Assembly (NCBI GenBank): GCA_958298945.1
Contig: OY282609.1
Span: 13,746,326-13,810,325 of the forward strand
Direction of reading: 5' to 3'
DNA from: Atherix ibis
Taxonomy: Eukaryota > Arthropoda > Insecta > Diptera > Athericidae
Length of the DNA stretch: 64,000 nt
Every line of letters starts with the position of its first letter. The stretch's first letter is position 1. A program made the translations under genes and the position numbers. Positions 1 to 11,429 of the stretch are shown here, piece after piece. The notes under the pieces were generated by a model. It was not told the origin of the DNA. It saw only the letters and a list, made by a program, of their open reading frames with translations, and did not search any database.

Positions 1-287
1 TACCTCTTTAATCTAAACATAAAAAAAGGACTTACTATTACAACTACCAAAAATTCAGTCTACTTTAGATCCTTACAGAAATTTTGCACTCGAAATCTGC
101 TCAGATTTTGGATAGGGCATACTACTCTTCTTAGAAACCATACACGCACTATCTGCTAATTCTGTGCAGTTCTTCTTCTTATTCAACATATATTGAGCGA
201 ATATCAGACTTATAAAAATAACCCCTTGCTTATAGATAAGACACCTTACAAACAAATAAAACCAATTTTTTTTTAAATTTTCAAATA
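1..287. other. Left edge, nothing recognised
   Basis: AT-rich sequence with only short chance ORFs. No protein family or repeat was recognised. Confidence 0.4.
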
Positions 288-530
288 ATGGAATTTAATA
301 AACTTGCGAATATCTCTCAGATTTTTACTGATGTTTCTCAAGGAAGTGTGCTTGGTCCCATCTTCTACAACATTTATATTCCCACTATTTCAATTTGTCC
401 AAACATCTGCTTTGCTGCATACTATGTTGATGATAAGGCTTGCCTTTCACATAGTAAATGTCCCCAACACGCTTCTGACATTCTCCAAATCCAAATCCAA
501 AAGTTTTCACAACTAATTAGGCAATTATAA
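288..530 (+). pseudogene. Jockey-type non-LTR retrotransposon RT fragment
   Basis: An 80-codon stretch reads like the core of a jockey-type reverse transcriptase. It has VSQGSVLGPIFYNIY (the family's GVPQGSVLGPxLYxIY block), then AAYYVDDKA at the place of the catalytic F/YADD box, then ILQIQIQKFSQ, which resembles the thumb-side helix. The A of YADD is V here. The frame ends at a stop just after this helix, and no endonuclease or upstream RT domain is present, so this is a short dead fragment. Retrotransposon identity is fairly safe; the exact clade is inferred from wording of the motifs only. Confidence 0.72.
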
Positions 531-635
531 AATAAAACTGAACGAAAACCACCGTAAATGATGTACAATAGAATTTAGAATCCACACACACAATACTCAT
601 AAGACTAGAACTAAAAAGACAATATCGACTTCTAA

Positions 636-674
636 TAGGACGTTATATAATATATACTATTATATAACGTCCTA
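636..674. repeat. Perfect 17-nt inverted repeat, 5-nt loop
   Basis: Arms 636-652 and 658-674 are exact reverse complements, each containing AGGACGTTATATAATA, with TATAC between. It lies 106 bases beyond the RT fragment. It could fold as a hairpin or be a small snap-back duplication. Confidence 0.85.
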
Positions 675-3660
675 CTAAAACCTATATGGACTTACAAACA
701 AAATAAAAAAAATTGATTTGATTAAATTTTAAAATTATTCGTGTTTTAAAATTAAAAAACAAAACCCCCAACTCAATTTAAAATCATAACAAATGATCAT
801 ATTTCTACTAAAATTAAAGTTTTGTAATTGAATTTTTTTTTTGTTTTGCATTAACAAATTTAATAACATAATTTATATAAGAAATTTTCAAAAAATAACC
901 TTCAATTTTGCAATAAAATAAATTTACACAAAAATATGTCAATATTATTTATTTGTGTAAATTTGAATTTTTACTTATAATAAAAAAAAATTAACATCTT
1001 TGAATACTGTTTTCTGAAGAAAAAATGCTTTTCTCAATACTCTATTTACAAAGAAGGGGGGAAAAACGAAGTTTTATTTACATTTAAGAGTTGTTATTTG
1101 GTTAATATTTACTCCAACAATATCCACCTAATTGAAAATTAATCATTTTATTGGGATACGTTTTTATTTTGTATTTTTTTTTCAGCTACAGAAAATTTAA
1201 AATTCCAAAATAAATATTTTATATTTAAAAATGTAAATAATAAATGAACTCTACTCACAAAAGCCTCTAGATATACCTTAAAAAGTGACTTAAAATTTTT
1301 GAAAATAAGCAATAATATTCATGTTATTAATAGAAGAATATTGAAGGAAGAGAATTCATTTTAATTAACATATTAAATACAATATGAACAAACTTAGTAG
1401 TCAATATTATTTCAACAGAAGTTCATATATGATAATAGGTAAATGAATTAAGTGAATTAATAGCAGCTATAATAATATTGGATAATATTTAATGTAATTA
1501 AGTTAAATAATTATTTTTTTGCCCTCATGTGAGCTTATTAAAATTTTATTCAAATTGGTTTGCAATTTATTCCAATTGAATATTCATAAATTTCTCAGTA
1601 TTTCTTGTTCGTTATAATTTTTCAAATATAATAAATTAATTGAAAATAATAAATATCAAGTTTGGTTAAATTTTTCGTGCTCAAATTTATTATCATATTT
1701 ATTAATAAATTATTTAAATATAAAATAATTTATAATCGAAATGCACCTTTAAATAATATCACGTCTATAGTGTGGAATTGACAAATATTCAAATTCAGTT
1801 GAATAATAAATAATATAAAAATATTTTATGAAAAGATAATTTTTATAAATTAGAATTTTATATCCAAAAACAGATCTTAATAAATAAAAGAAGATTTTTT
1901 TCTAATTTTCATATGAAGATATAGAGTTTAAAACGGGTAGCAATCATATACGAGTGTCTGTCTGTTCATAAATGTCAGTTAGTTTTTGGACACTTTTGAA
2001 AAATATGATTTTCTTCTTTAGAAAATTAATAACTTTGTATAAATTTCTTGTCATTGTCAACAAAGACATCTTTCAATATTGTACATCAAAAGAAAATGAA
2101 TTATATATGGTATATTTATAAGGACACTCAGATGACAGTTAAGTGGATAAATATTTGCTAGTAGCAGAAATTGATGTCTAAAGAAAGTATTTTCTACCCA
2201 CGTAAAGATAATAATATTTTTTTTTTTTTAATTCTGTTTATATTTCATAAACAACAACAACAACAATAAAAAAAAACACAATCTCATTTGAAGACATCCA
2301 TTTCTTCTTGATTTTACTTTTGAAAATGGTAAAAAAAAATTATTATTTTTGTTGAATTTCAATTTTTCACTCTGTTCATTCATATTTCTTTGTGTCAATT
2401 TTTTTCGGTTTATCTAAATTAACGTCTAAGCTTTGTCTATTTTTGAATAATTCATGATGACATAGAGTAAAACATTTGGAAAAGTATCTTTTTGCCAAAG
2501 TGAATTGTGTTCGCCTGATGCCGAACTCATTTAGTATTTAGTCCATCAACACCATCCAACACTATCGATTTTTCAACACTGTCATATAAGAAACTTGAGT
2601 AAAATGCCATTAGTCGTATTAGCACATTAAAAATATTATCTATTTTAATATAAAAAAAAATCTATTAATAATATTATGAAGAAAAAAAATCAAAATTCTT
2701 CTCGTTTTGTTATTATTTTTATAACTTTTTTTTTAAAAAATTAGAAATTGTTACTTAAGTGGATATATTTAATTAATAATAATAAACATTCATAATTCAG
2801 TGAAATCCAAATTGAAAATATCTGAACACAAAAATTATTATTATCTTACACGAAAAAAAAACTAATTTCAAAACAATATTTTTTTTCTTAGTTTTTTTTA
2901 GTTTGCTCTTCCCTTTTTACCTCCCAACTCTCTAAAATAACTCAAAAAAAATTATTAATTTCTATTTTAAAAGAAAATCTCAGATAAACTTTGAAAGTTT
3001 ATCAAATTTAAATTTAGTATAATTACTAATGATTTCGTGTAAAACAAAATAAAATAATCAAAATTCCCTCTGAATATCTGAACTGTCAAGAGAATATATA
3101 AAATATATTAAATAAAAAAATAAAGAAATAATAATAATAATAATAATCAAAAAAATTAATTAGTAATAAAATTATATATACAATAAAATGACATGAACTA
3201 AATGTGGGAAAACTTTTTATTTAAATAATAATTTTATGCAATAAAAAAATTTTTTTTAGAAATATTTTTCTTTACGTTTTTGACATATAAGTTTTGGGTA
3301 TAATTATAATAATTTTCGAAAATTTATATTATTATTGAAAGATGACGACAAAATGTTTTTATCTTTAATAAAGTTAAATAAAAATTAGAAAATATACATT
3401 TTTGAATGATTTATTAGATGAGATTTATGGTGTTTATTTTTGTTTTTATTTATTTCATAATTTATTGGGAAAAATCTTTGTATTTTGGAAAAATATCATT
3501 TTTGATTTTTCTTCATTTTTTTTTTTTGGTGAGGATATATCGTAAATATTGTTTTAAATTTTCCAATTTTTAAAATACTGATTTTAAAATTCATAAAAAT
3601 AAGATAGACTTTTTGTTTTTTTCCTTTCAAATTGTGAACATATTTTTTAAATAATTTTTA
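675..3660. other. AT-rich intergenic sequence
   Basis: Very AT-rich with many homopolymer runs. No coding, RNA or transposon signature was recognised, apart from the AAT microsatellite listed separately. Confidence 0.5.
3127..3147. repeat. (AAT)7 microsatellite
   Basis: Seven uninterrupted AAT units in AT-rich intergenic DNA. Confidence 0.9.
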
Positions 3661-3667
3661 TGAAAAA

Positions 3668-3955
3668 ACTAGCTCTCCGTTACCCGGCGTTGCTTGGCCT
3701 TATTCAATTAAAATTAAAACATGTTTTTTTGGTTTATGCCATTAGTAGATATAAAATAATTGAACAATTTTACCTCTCTTGAGTTTTTTTGCTAACCGAA
3801 TGCCGTTCTTGAAATGATAACTAACCTCAAAATTACTTTGGTGTTCCTAAACAGTGTGCACTAAAAATCTAAATGCAAAATATGATGCATTATTGTTGAA
3901 AAATTGGAATACAAACAGTTCTACTAATACTTATAATTCTGTTTTTAGCTGTATT
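3668..3955 (-). mobile_element. Helitron-like element remnant (inverted copy)
   Basis: Starts with ACTAGCTCTCCGTTACCCGG and continues as the reverse complement of the right part of the element at 41966-42913. Shared blocks include the stretch from 'gctaaccgaatgccg' through 'ataactaacctcaaaatta' to the run before the MITE. In its own orientation the element ends in CTAG, as Helitron 3' ends do. The other end is not present beyond the MITE, so this copy is truncated. Confidence 0.5.
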
Positions 3956-4266
3956 TGATTGGACCAATTTTGCTACTGTGCAGTAGTTCGCAGTAGATTC
4001 TCAATAAAATGGACAATTTCCTGACAGCAGTAAAATATAACCTCAAAATAGTCAACAACAAAACTGAGTGTATTCACATATAAACAATAAAAACTGATTT
4101 TAAGCAAATATAAACAATAAAAACAAAACCCGCTAAGCCATCTATTTCCAGTTCGGGAACTAAAATTTCCCCACCCTAAATAGTATGCGCAACTACTGCG
4201 ACAATCTACTCGTTTGTTCGAGGTACAGTAGATGATGACAGCTACAACTACTGCACAGGAAAATTA
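3956..4266. mobile_element. MITE copy 1
   Basis: Begins with GGACCAATTTTGCTACTGTG and ends with an imperfect inverted copy (CTACTGCACAGGAAAATT). The interior matches the elements at 18347-18696 and about 42155-42525, for example 'ataacctcaaaatagtca' and 'gtagatgatgacagct'. It has no coding capacity, so it is a small non-autonomous DNA element. The autonomous partner is not in the window. Confidence 0.62.
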
Positions 4267-4269
4267 CTT

Positions 4270-7200
4270 ACGAGTATCTTCGTGTAGAATCGGATTTTTA
4301 GAATAATCCTATGGTATTTCTTGACTCCCGTAAGAGTAAAAATGTTTCGCTTTTTTTTATGGGCTATTTAATCTCATGTGGGTAAAGGCATCTTTTTATG
4401 GACTTGTATTTGAATTAGATATTCACTATTATTAAATGATGTTATATAATTATTTACAAATAAATTCAATCATTCAAAAATTCAAATTGAAAAAATTTAG
4501 AAATAAATATTTCTAAATAACAAAAAAAATGCTTGAAACTTGTCATACAGCCCATATTTCATTACAGAAACTGCATTATCATATAAAAATTATAAAAATT
4601 TACCTCTGCAATACGCGGATTTTCTCATACAATGAATGATCGTGGTTCTTGTCTTTGATAGTTTATTTAAGCAAAGTCGATTTTTATCAACACATGTAAT
4701 GTTTATAAGTTCGAAAGATATTTATTTAAGATATTTTTAGTATTCGAAAAAAATTAAGTTTTGTTAAAAACAACTTTTTTTTTAAATTTAAAAAAAAAAA
4801 CCAATAAGAATATTCAAACTTTTCCAGCATTCTTCTTAGTAAAGTGATATAATTTTACTATAAATAAATTTATATAAATAATTTTGGTTTTTAATTTATT
4901 CTGAATTTAATCCTAGCTTACATACAAACATATTCTTTTAAAAGCTTGCAAATACAATATATTAAAATATTAGAAATACTTTTTGCTTTTCAGATAGTCG
5001 GAATCTTATTTAATTTTGAAATTAATATGCAATATTCAAATTTGTACTATTTATGTTGATAATGTTGTATAGTGTTTCTGGTAATTATGGTATTTTAAAG
5101 TATTAAATTTGAAGTGTTTATGTTTTATGTAAATATAAATTTGAATATTATTTTGATGATGAGAATATATTCAATCAAAGATCATTTAGTGAATGCCCAT
5201 ATACTGATATTAGTAAGTCGGTATTATTTTTATTGTGCTTTTATGGTAAATATATTTCCATAAAAGCACGAATATTTAAGCTCAAATATTTATAGTAGAA
5301 ATAAATATTCAATTTTCTGTTTTTTTTTTATTTAACAATAATTTTTCTTCTTAAATATTTACTAATTAATTAATAAGAATATTGACCATAAAAATTATGG
5401 TTTTTTTTTTTTTTAAATAAATTTTTAAGAAAATATAATTTTTTAAAATATTTTTAAAATATTTTCAAACATTTTCTTAAATATTTTAATTTTTATATTT
5501 TTTAAAAAAGGAAAACTTTTGCTGAAATCAGAAAAGATTTCTTATAAACTGGGCATTAGTTTTTTTTTTTTTTTTTTTAATTTTCTAAAGGTCCTGTTTT
5601 GAGCGTTACCAAAAAGGCCTTCTTTTTTAGATATTTTCGAATAATTTTTTATATTATAAAAATAATACTTTTTTTTATAATAAAATTGACCAAATTCTTA
5701 TTAATTTTTCCAAGGGATTGTTTATTGGGAAATTTATATTTTTTAAATTTGACTAAATTTTATTCTGTTTTTTTTTTTTTTTTTAAGATCTTTATTCGAT
5801 GTGTAGTAAAAATTATTACAACAAGTAAATTTTATAACAATATTTTTGAAATAATTCAAAAATAACAATTAAGGTTGAGTTTATATCAATGCTTCAACAA
5901 ATTTCGATGTTATATTTTATTAAGGGAGTTTTATGGATGATAGTAGATGAAAGTTGTATTATAAAGGAAGCCAAAAGTGATTTTGTTTTATAATTGTGAA
6001 GCCATAATTCGCAAACAAAGGAGATGTTTACTGTTCAGGAAATAGGTATCGGCAATTTTACGAAGTATTTTAGTTTGGAAACATTAAATTCCATTGGAAT
6101 TAGAAGGAATAGTGGTCTGTAAGTCCAAATAGGTTTAAGGACTGTGTCGTATACTAGGAATTTATTATTTAGTGAACGTTTTGATATGATATCTATTAGT
6201 CCAGATATTTTTGGATAATTTCTGTAAAGATCATTAAAAATATTTTCAATAAATCTAAAAAATTACAACCAAATCCAACGTAAAATATTGATTTTATAGC
6301 ATTAATAAACTGAAAGTATCGCTTAAAAAATTTGTATATATTCTCCGGCCATAAAGAGAATGCCATAAAGTTGGACATGAAAGCGTTCCAAACAGTTTAT
6401 TATTAACAGAAATTTGTTAACTTCAATTAGTATTTTTTTAATACATACATTTTAATCCGGTTAGTCAACCTCATCAATTAAAATTAATATATTTCAGAAT
6501 TTCTTGCATGAACAATTCAAAATGTTACAATTTTTTAATGGGGACAAAATTATTCCAACCTGATGTATAAAAATCAATACAATAAATATTAATAATAAAT
6601 CATACAAAATCACTTATGACTAATATGCCATGAAATTGATTTGTTTCTTTTTTTTTTTTTAATAAAAAATACGTAATAATAAAATAAAACGAATGCAATT
6701 TTATCTAAAAAAAAATATTGTGTGTGTGTATGAGAAACAGACATTTTGTGGAGGCTTTCAAAAGTAATATTAATAATGGAGGGTGAAGGGATGAGAGTTG
6801 AATTAGAACAGCTATTATTATTAAAAGTCATTAGTATCTGTCCATTTTCATATAGGATAAATTGAAGTTTTCAACAAGAACAAAAAAAAAAAAAGTGGTA
6901 CTGAAAATATTAATAATAGACAATCCATAGAGGGAAAAAGCCCACAGTTTAATAATAACAGAAAAATAAATAAGATCAATCAAATGTAAATTATGAAAAA
7001 TACCCCCAATAACATATGCAAAGCATTCGAACGACTACTGTCCATTGTGTCGTTTAGCATTGAAAAGGCGATCATTTATTTTAATTTTATAAATTTTATT
7101 CGTGCTCACAACAATAAATTGAGCATAAAAAGCTTATTTTATGTGAATACTTAATGTCTATCCATGATGGTAGCTCCACAAAATCCATTTTGTTTTCAAT

Positions 7201-9255
7201 TTTTTTCTTCATTTTGTTTTTGTTTTGTTATACATTTTTTTTAAATATTTTTTTTTTTAACATAAAGTTATCATTTTTTTTAAATAAGTAACAAAAAAAA
7301 AAAAAACGATCAACACGCGCACTTACACATATACACAAAAGCGTTTTTATTCATTTATATATCGATTATGTGGTATATTAAGGTAGGGATTTGGTCGATT
7401 TTAAGTGGTTTAAATATTAACTATGTAAGCTAATAAAAGGTGCGCGCACATTTACACAGGCAAAAGCCCCCTTTTAACCATACACCAAACTCATGTCCAT
7501 TATGGGGGCTACCGTCAGTTAAATCTAAAGCAGATCTCAACCACAAAACAGACCCAATAAACTTTCACACGTCAACGTAAATCTTGAAGCTTTTTTATTT
7601 ATTTTCCTGAATTTATTTAGATATTTTTTTTTTTTTTTTGTAAATATATATTTTATTTAAAATGTTCAAATCGTTTTTCATGATGTTGGAATTGTTGGTC
7701 ATTAGCGGTTGATTTTTTTCCTCTCTCCCATTCACCTCGATTGTTACCACTTTAGCGGCAACACTCTCTCATACGTTAAAGCTTTATTGTTGTTCGTTCA
7801 TCGTTCATCAAGAGCAGAAAATTTTCGTATAATTTCTGTAGACTTTTCAACAAAGTTTATTTATTATATCTTTTTGAAAAGGCGAATGGAACTGAATGGA
7901 TTTATAATGAATTTAAACATAAGTAATAAGATTTATAGTATTTATTATTATTTTTTTTTTTCAAAATCTTTTTTTTTTTATATTAATAATAATAAAAGCT
8001 TCTCTTTGGTAGATTCGTTTTTAATTTTATTGAAATCATTTTTGAAAATACAATTCAAAACCAACAAAAAAAAAATAAAAATAAAAAAGAAAAAGGTTCC
8101 GTGAACGTAATCAAGGCTATATAGTATACTGACATAAACAAATTTACAATTATCTTTCGATAGATATACGATCAAAATACGATATAATAATTATAATGAG
8201 ATTAATTTATTGCTACCAATTAGTATTTATAATTTTATATTTACAAATCGCTATAAAATATTGTGAAATATCAATAAAAGTGATCGTATTAATGACCGAA
8301 ATTTATTTCATGTCGAATGAAGTTTTTCGATGGCGTAATTATCAATACGAATTAAGTAACAAAAAATAAAAAGGAAAAAAGAAACGACTTCTTCCAAGTG
8401 GCTCAACAATTATTTTATGGGCTTCAAAATTTTATTTGATTTTATAATCAATTTTTTTGTTGTTTTTTGAATGTAAGAAAATATTATTAAAGAAAAAAAA
8501 ATTTAGATAAATGTTAGCAAATATATTTTTTAAACACTTTTCATATTGTTGAGAGAGTTTTTGGCAAAATTTATTGAACACCCTCATTATTACTGTGGAA
8601 TTCTTTTTCTATATTGGAAATTATAGTATGAGTTTCAGAACAGTTGCCGTAAGAAAGGTGAAAATCGTGTGTTTTTGAAAAAATAATCTAGTCTGATATT
8701 GTCGATCGTGCTGAATACATTAATTATTTTATTTTATTTTTTTTTAATAGTTTTTATTTAAAATAAGGAAATATTACTTTTATCATTGTTAAAAAAAGAA
8801 CTTTCTTTATCATAAATGCGTCGTGCAAATTACATGTTCAATTACTTTCCACCGAAAAATGTATTTCTAAATCGATATCAAGCAGTTTAAGAAGACTAAA
8901 TCACATTAATCCATAAAAAAACAGACAGGAAAAGTAGCAGCTTACAGTGTGAAAACGGAAAGTTGATAAGAAACTATCTGAAACTTGTCTCTAAAGTTAA
9001 TTGGAAGATAAATTTCTACGAGAACAATGACGGGGGTGGCTAAAGGAAGTAAGATTAAAAGAATCAGAAAAGCACATGTAATCTTGCTACGAACGGGTTC
9101 TATACTACTCGTAATAAAATTTGTGAGCGGAAGATGGGTCCAACGTATTATGGCCTTTCGAAGCAAATTTAAGTTATATAATATAATTTTAAATGGTTAT
9201 TGAGATGAAATTTCTTCTAGCTGTTTTGGATTTTGGGTGAAAAACATACTACAGG
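4270..9255. other. AT-rich intergenic sequence, no gene recognised
   Basis: Long homopolymer-rich DNA. ORFs here (for example around 5.6 kb and 7.7-8.1 kb) are Phe/Lys/Ile-rich translations of poly-T/poly-A tracts and look non-coding. 8940-9255 is less AT-biased but matches nothing I recognise. A 12-nt inverted repeat lies at 5235-5246 / 5258-5269 (GTGCTTTTATGG arms). Confidence 0.45.
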
Positions 9256-10484
9256 TACGAGGGTCGTCCTTAGAAAATCCGAGAAATTGAGATTTTTTTT
9301 GTAAGTAGCATTATCGACAGGAAAGCTCTCAAAATTTCAGCTCGATCCGTAGCGTAGGTCAATTTCTATCGTCGATTAAAGTTAACGACATTTATTTGTG
9401 CATAACAATGGAAAAAAGCGAGTTTAGGGCTGTCATCAAACATCTCCATTTGAAAGGCTTAAGCCCGAAAGAAATCAAAGCCGAGTTGGATGCAGTTCAT
9501 GGCACATCTGCACCTGTGTTTGCGACGGCTTACAATTGGGTGAACGAATTTTAACGTGGCCATTCATCCACAAAAGATGAACATCGTTCAGGACGCCCAG
9601 TTGAGGTGTCTACTCCTGATATCATCGACAAAATCCACGATCTGATTTTGAACGATCGGCGAATTAAAGTGCGCGAATTAGTTGAGGCCACGGGTATATC
9701 ACAAGGTACAGTCGCTTCAATTTTTGCATGAAAAATTGTCTGTGAAAAAAATTTCGGCAAGATGGGTGCCGCGTTTGCTCTCAGAGGAGAATAAGCGCAA
9801 TCGTGTAGTGGACTCTGAGGCTATGTTGGCACTCTTTCATCGCAATCCTGCCGAATTCTTTCGTCGATATGTCACTGTGGACGAAACCTGGATACAGTAC
9901 TACACTCCAGAAACGAAGAGACAGTCATCACAGTGGATTTTCAAGGGTGAACGGGCTCCGAAGAAGGCAAAAACTTTGCCATCGGCCGGCAAGGTCGACT
10001 ACTTGGAAAAAGGAAAAACAATAACAGGAGCGTATTACGCGTCGTTATTGCAACGGTTGAGCTAGGAAATCAAAGAGAAACGCCCCCATCTGAAGAAGAA
10101 AAAAATCCTCTTGCATCAGGACAATGCGCGTGTGCACACCTGCGCTGTTTCCATGGCCAAAAATGGGAAATTGAGAATGGAATTGTTGCAGCATCCCGCT
10201 TATTCACCAGATTTGGCCCCGAGTGACTAATTTCTTTTCCCCAATCTGAAGAAATGGCTTGGCGGACGACGGTTCACTTCCAACGAGAACGTCATTGCTC
10301 AAACGGATGAGTATTTTGCAGAACTTCCGAAATCCTATTTTTTGGACGGGATAAAAATTTTGGAAAAACGGTTGGAAAAGTGTATAGAGCTAAAAAGAGA
10401 TGATGTTAAAAAATAAAATTTTTTTTTTTTACAAAACATTTTTTTTTCCATCTTTTTCTAAGGACTTATTGAACGACCCTCGTA
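9256..10484 (+). mobile_element. Mariner element A (TACGAGGGTCGT ends)
   Basis: Flanked by TA dinucleotides (9256-9257, 10483-10484), the mariner target site. The right end, read inward, is TACGAGGGTCGTTCAATAAG, followed by TCCTTAG. The left end is TACGAGGGTCGTCCTTAG, the same sequence lacking nine bases. The interior is a dead transposase. Confidence 0.88.
9408..10416 (+). pseudogene. Mariner transposase pseudogene A
   Basis: The reading starts MEKSEFRAVIKHLHLKG, as many mariner transposases do, and keeps the DNA-binding region (KIHDLILNDRR, VRELVEATGIS), the WVPRLL linker, the first catalytic motif VDETW, and HQDNARVHTC and YSPDLAPSD for the second and third aspartates (D34D class). It is broken by a stop after NWVNEF, a frameshift at about 9720 before the LHEKLSV region, a deletion between SAGKV and DYLEKGKT that removes the conserved FWD block, a TAG after LLQRLS, and a stop after APSD. 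It ends at TAA 10414-10416. It cannot encode an active enzyme. Confidence 0.88.
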
Positions 10485-10715
10485 GCATTATGGTTTCGAG
10501 TACACGTATGGACTCGACCAAGTACACTGAAGTATTAATAAAAACCATTTCAGTATCACTTTCAGTAAATTTCGGAGGCACAACTTACATAGTGTTATGT
10601 ACTGTCACAAAGCAGCCCAAACTATGAAGTGTCTTATAGAAAATTGAGTTGATCTTTTTGACTGCCTTATACAATCGTCAGATTTAAATCCCACTGAGCA
10701 TCTATTCGAGACTAA
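10485..10715 (+). pseudogene. Tc1-type transposase fragment
   Basis: At about 10676-10720 the sequence reads QSSDLNPTEHLFETK, matching the Tc1 signature SPDLNPIEHLWDE around the third catalytic residue (E in DD34E). Upstream, MDSTKYTEVLIKT resembles the Tc1 segment before the second D. Frames are broken throughout and no terminal repeats were found. Mariner A is immediately adjacent and may have inserted at its edge. Confidence 0.5.
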
Positions 10716-10734
10716 GGGGTAAGCCTGACTAGTT

Positions 10735-11400
10735 TCTCAGCTTTTAGCATACGCCGACGACGTTGACATTATGTATCGGTCAGAAAGAAAGGTACAAGAG
10801 GACTTCATCAAGATTGAGCCGGCGGCAAAGACAGAATAAATTTACACTAGTCGCATACAGATAGAAGATTATAGCTTTGGAAAAGTTATATCTTCCTCAT
10901 ATTTGGGTCTATGGATCGTAACCAATAACAACCTAGAAGAGAAAATTCGTGCAAGGCTGCTTCAGTTAGTCTAAATTGTTTTGCTAGAAAATTCTGAAAG
11001 TATCATATAGGGTACTATATGGGTACTAGTCTTACCAGTCCTTATTTGAGACTTACTTTCTCATCAAAAATCATTACAAGTTCTTCTCCGTGCTGACGAG
11101 GAGAATTCTTCGTAGAATTTTTGCCTCCTATATGAGTCTGGCCAATTCTGCAGCCTATTAATGACGAGGTCCTGAAGCGTTACATCAACTGCGCTATTGT
11201 AGATAAAATTAAGCTCAATATTGATAAAAAATATGCTGTCCGAAAAGTCTATAGTGACCCTATTTATAATGCCAGAATATTTGCCTTTGGTGGACCGACG
11301 GCGTTAGCCACGACGCCAAAAACATGCTGGGAGTGTCTAACCGGAGAACTGCAGCGCAAAGCTGGCACGTCTGGAGTTCTTTGATTTAGCAACCCTACAC
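10735..11400 (+). pseudogene. Non-LTR retrotransposon RT and C-terminal relic
   Basis: Positions 10741 onward read LLAYADDVDIMYRSERKVQE, the catalytic YADD box of a LINE reverse transcriptase with its following helix. Later pieces in other frames are RRIFASYMSLANSA (like the LRRIFGP region) and, near 11295-11386, WWTDGVSHDAKNMLGVSNRR followed by TAAQSWHVWSSL, the tryptophan-rich tail of endonuclease-reverse-transcriptase proteins. Several stops and frameshifts separate the pieces. Clade was not assigned. Confidence 0.68.
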
Positions 11401-11429
11401 CGATATCGGGTTGTCACGCTGTTAATGCT

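Noticed and set aside
5599..5865. 88-codon plus-strand ORF rich in F, I, K
   Set aside because: Translation of poly-T/AT-rich sequence, with low complexity and no motif.
7709..8104. 131-codon plus-strand ORF
   Set aside because: The second half is a run of F/Y/K from homopolymers. No family or signal was recognised, and it is long mainly because AT-rich TTT/AAA codons avoid stops.
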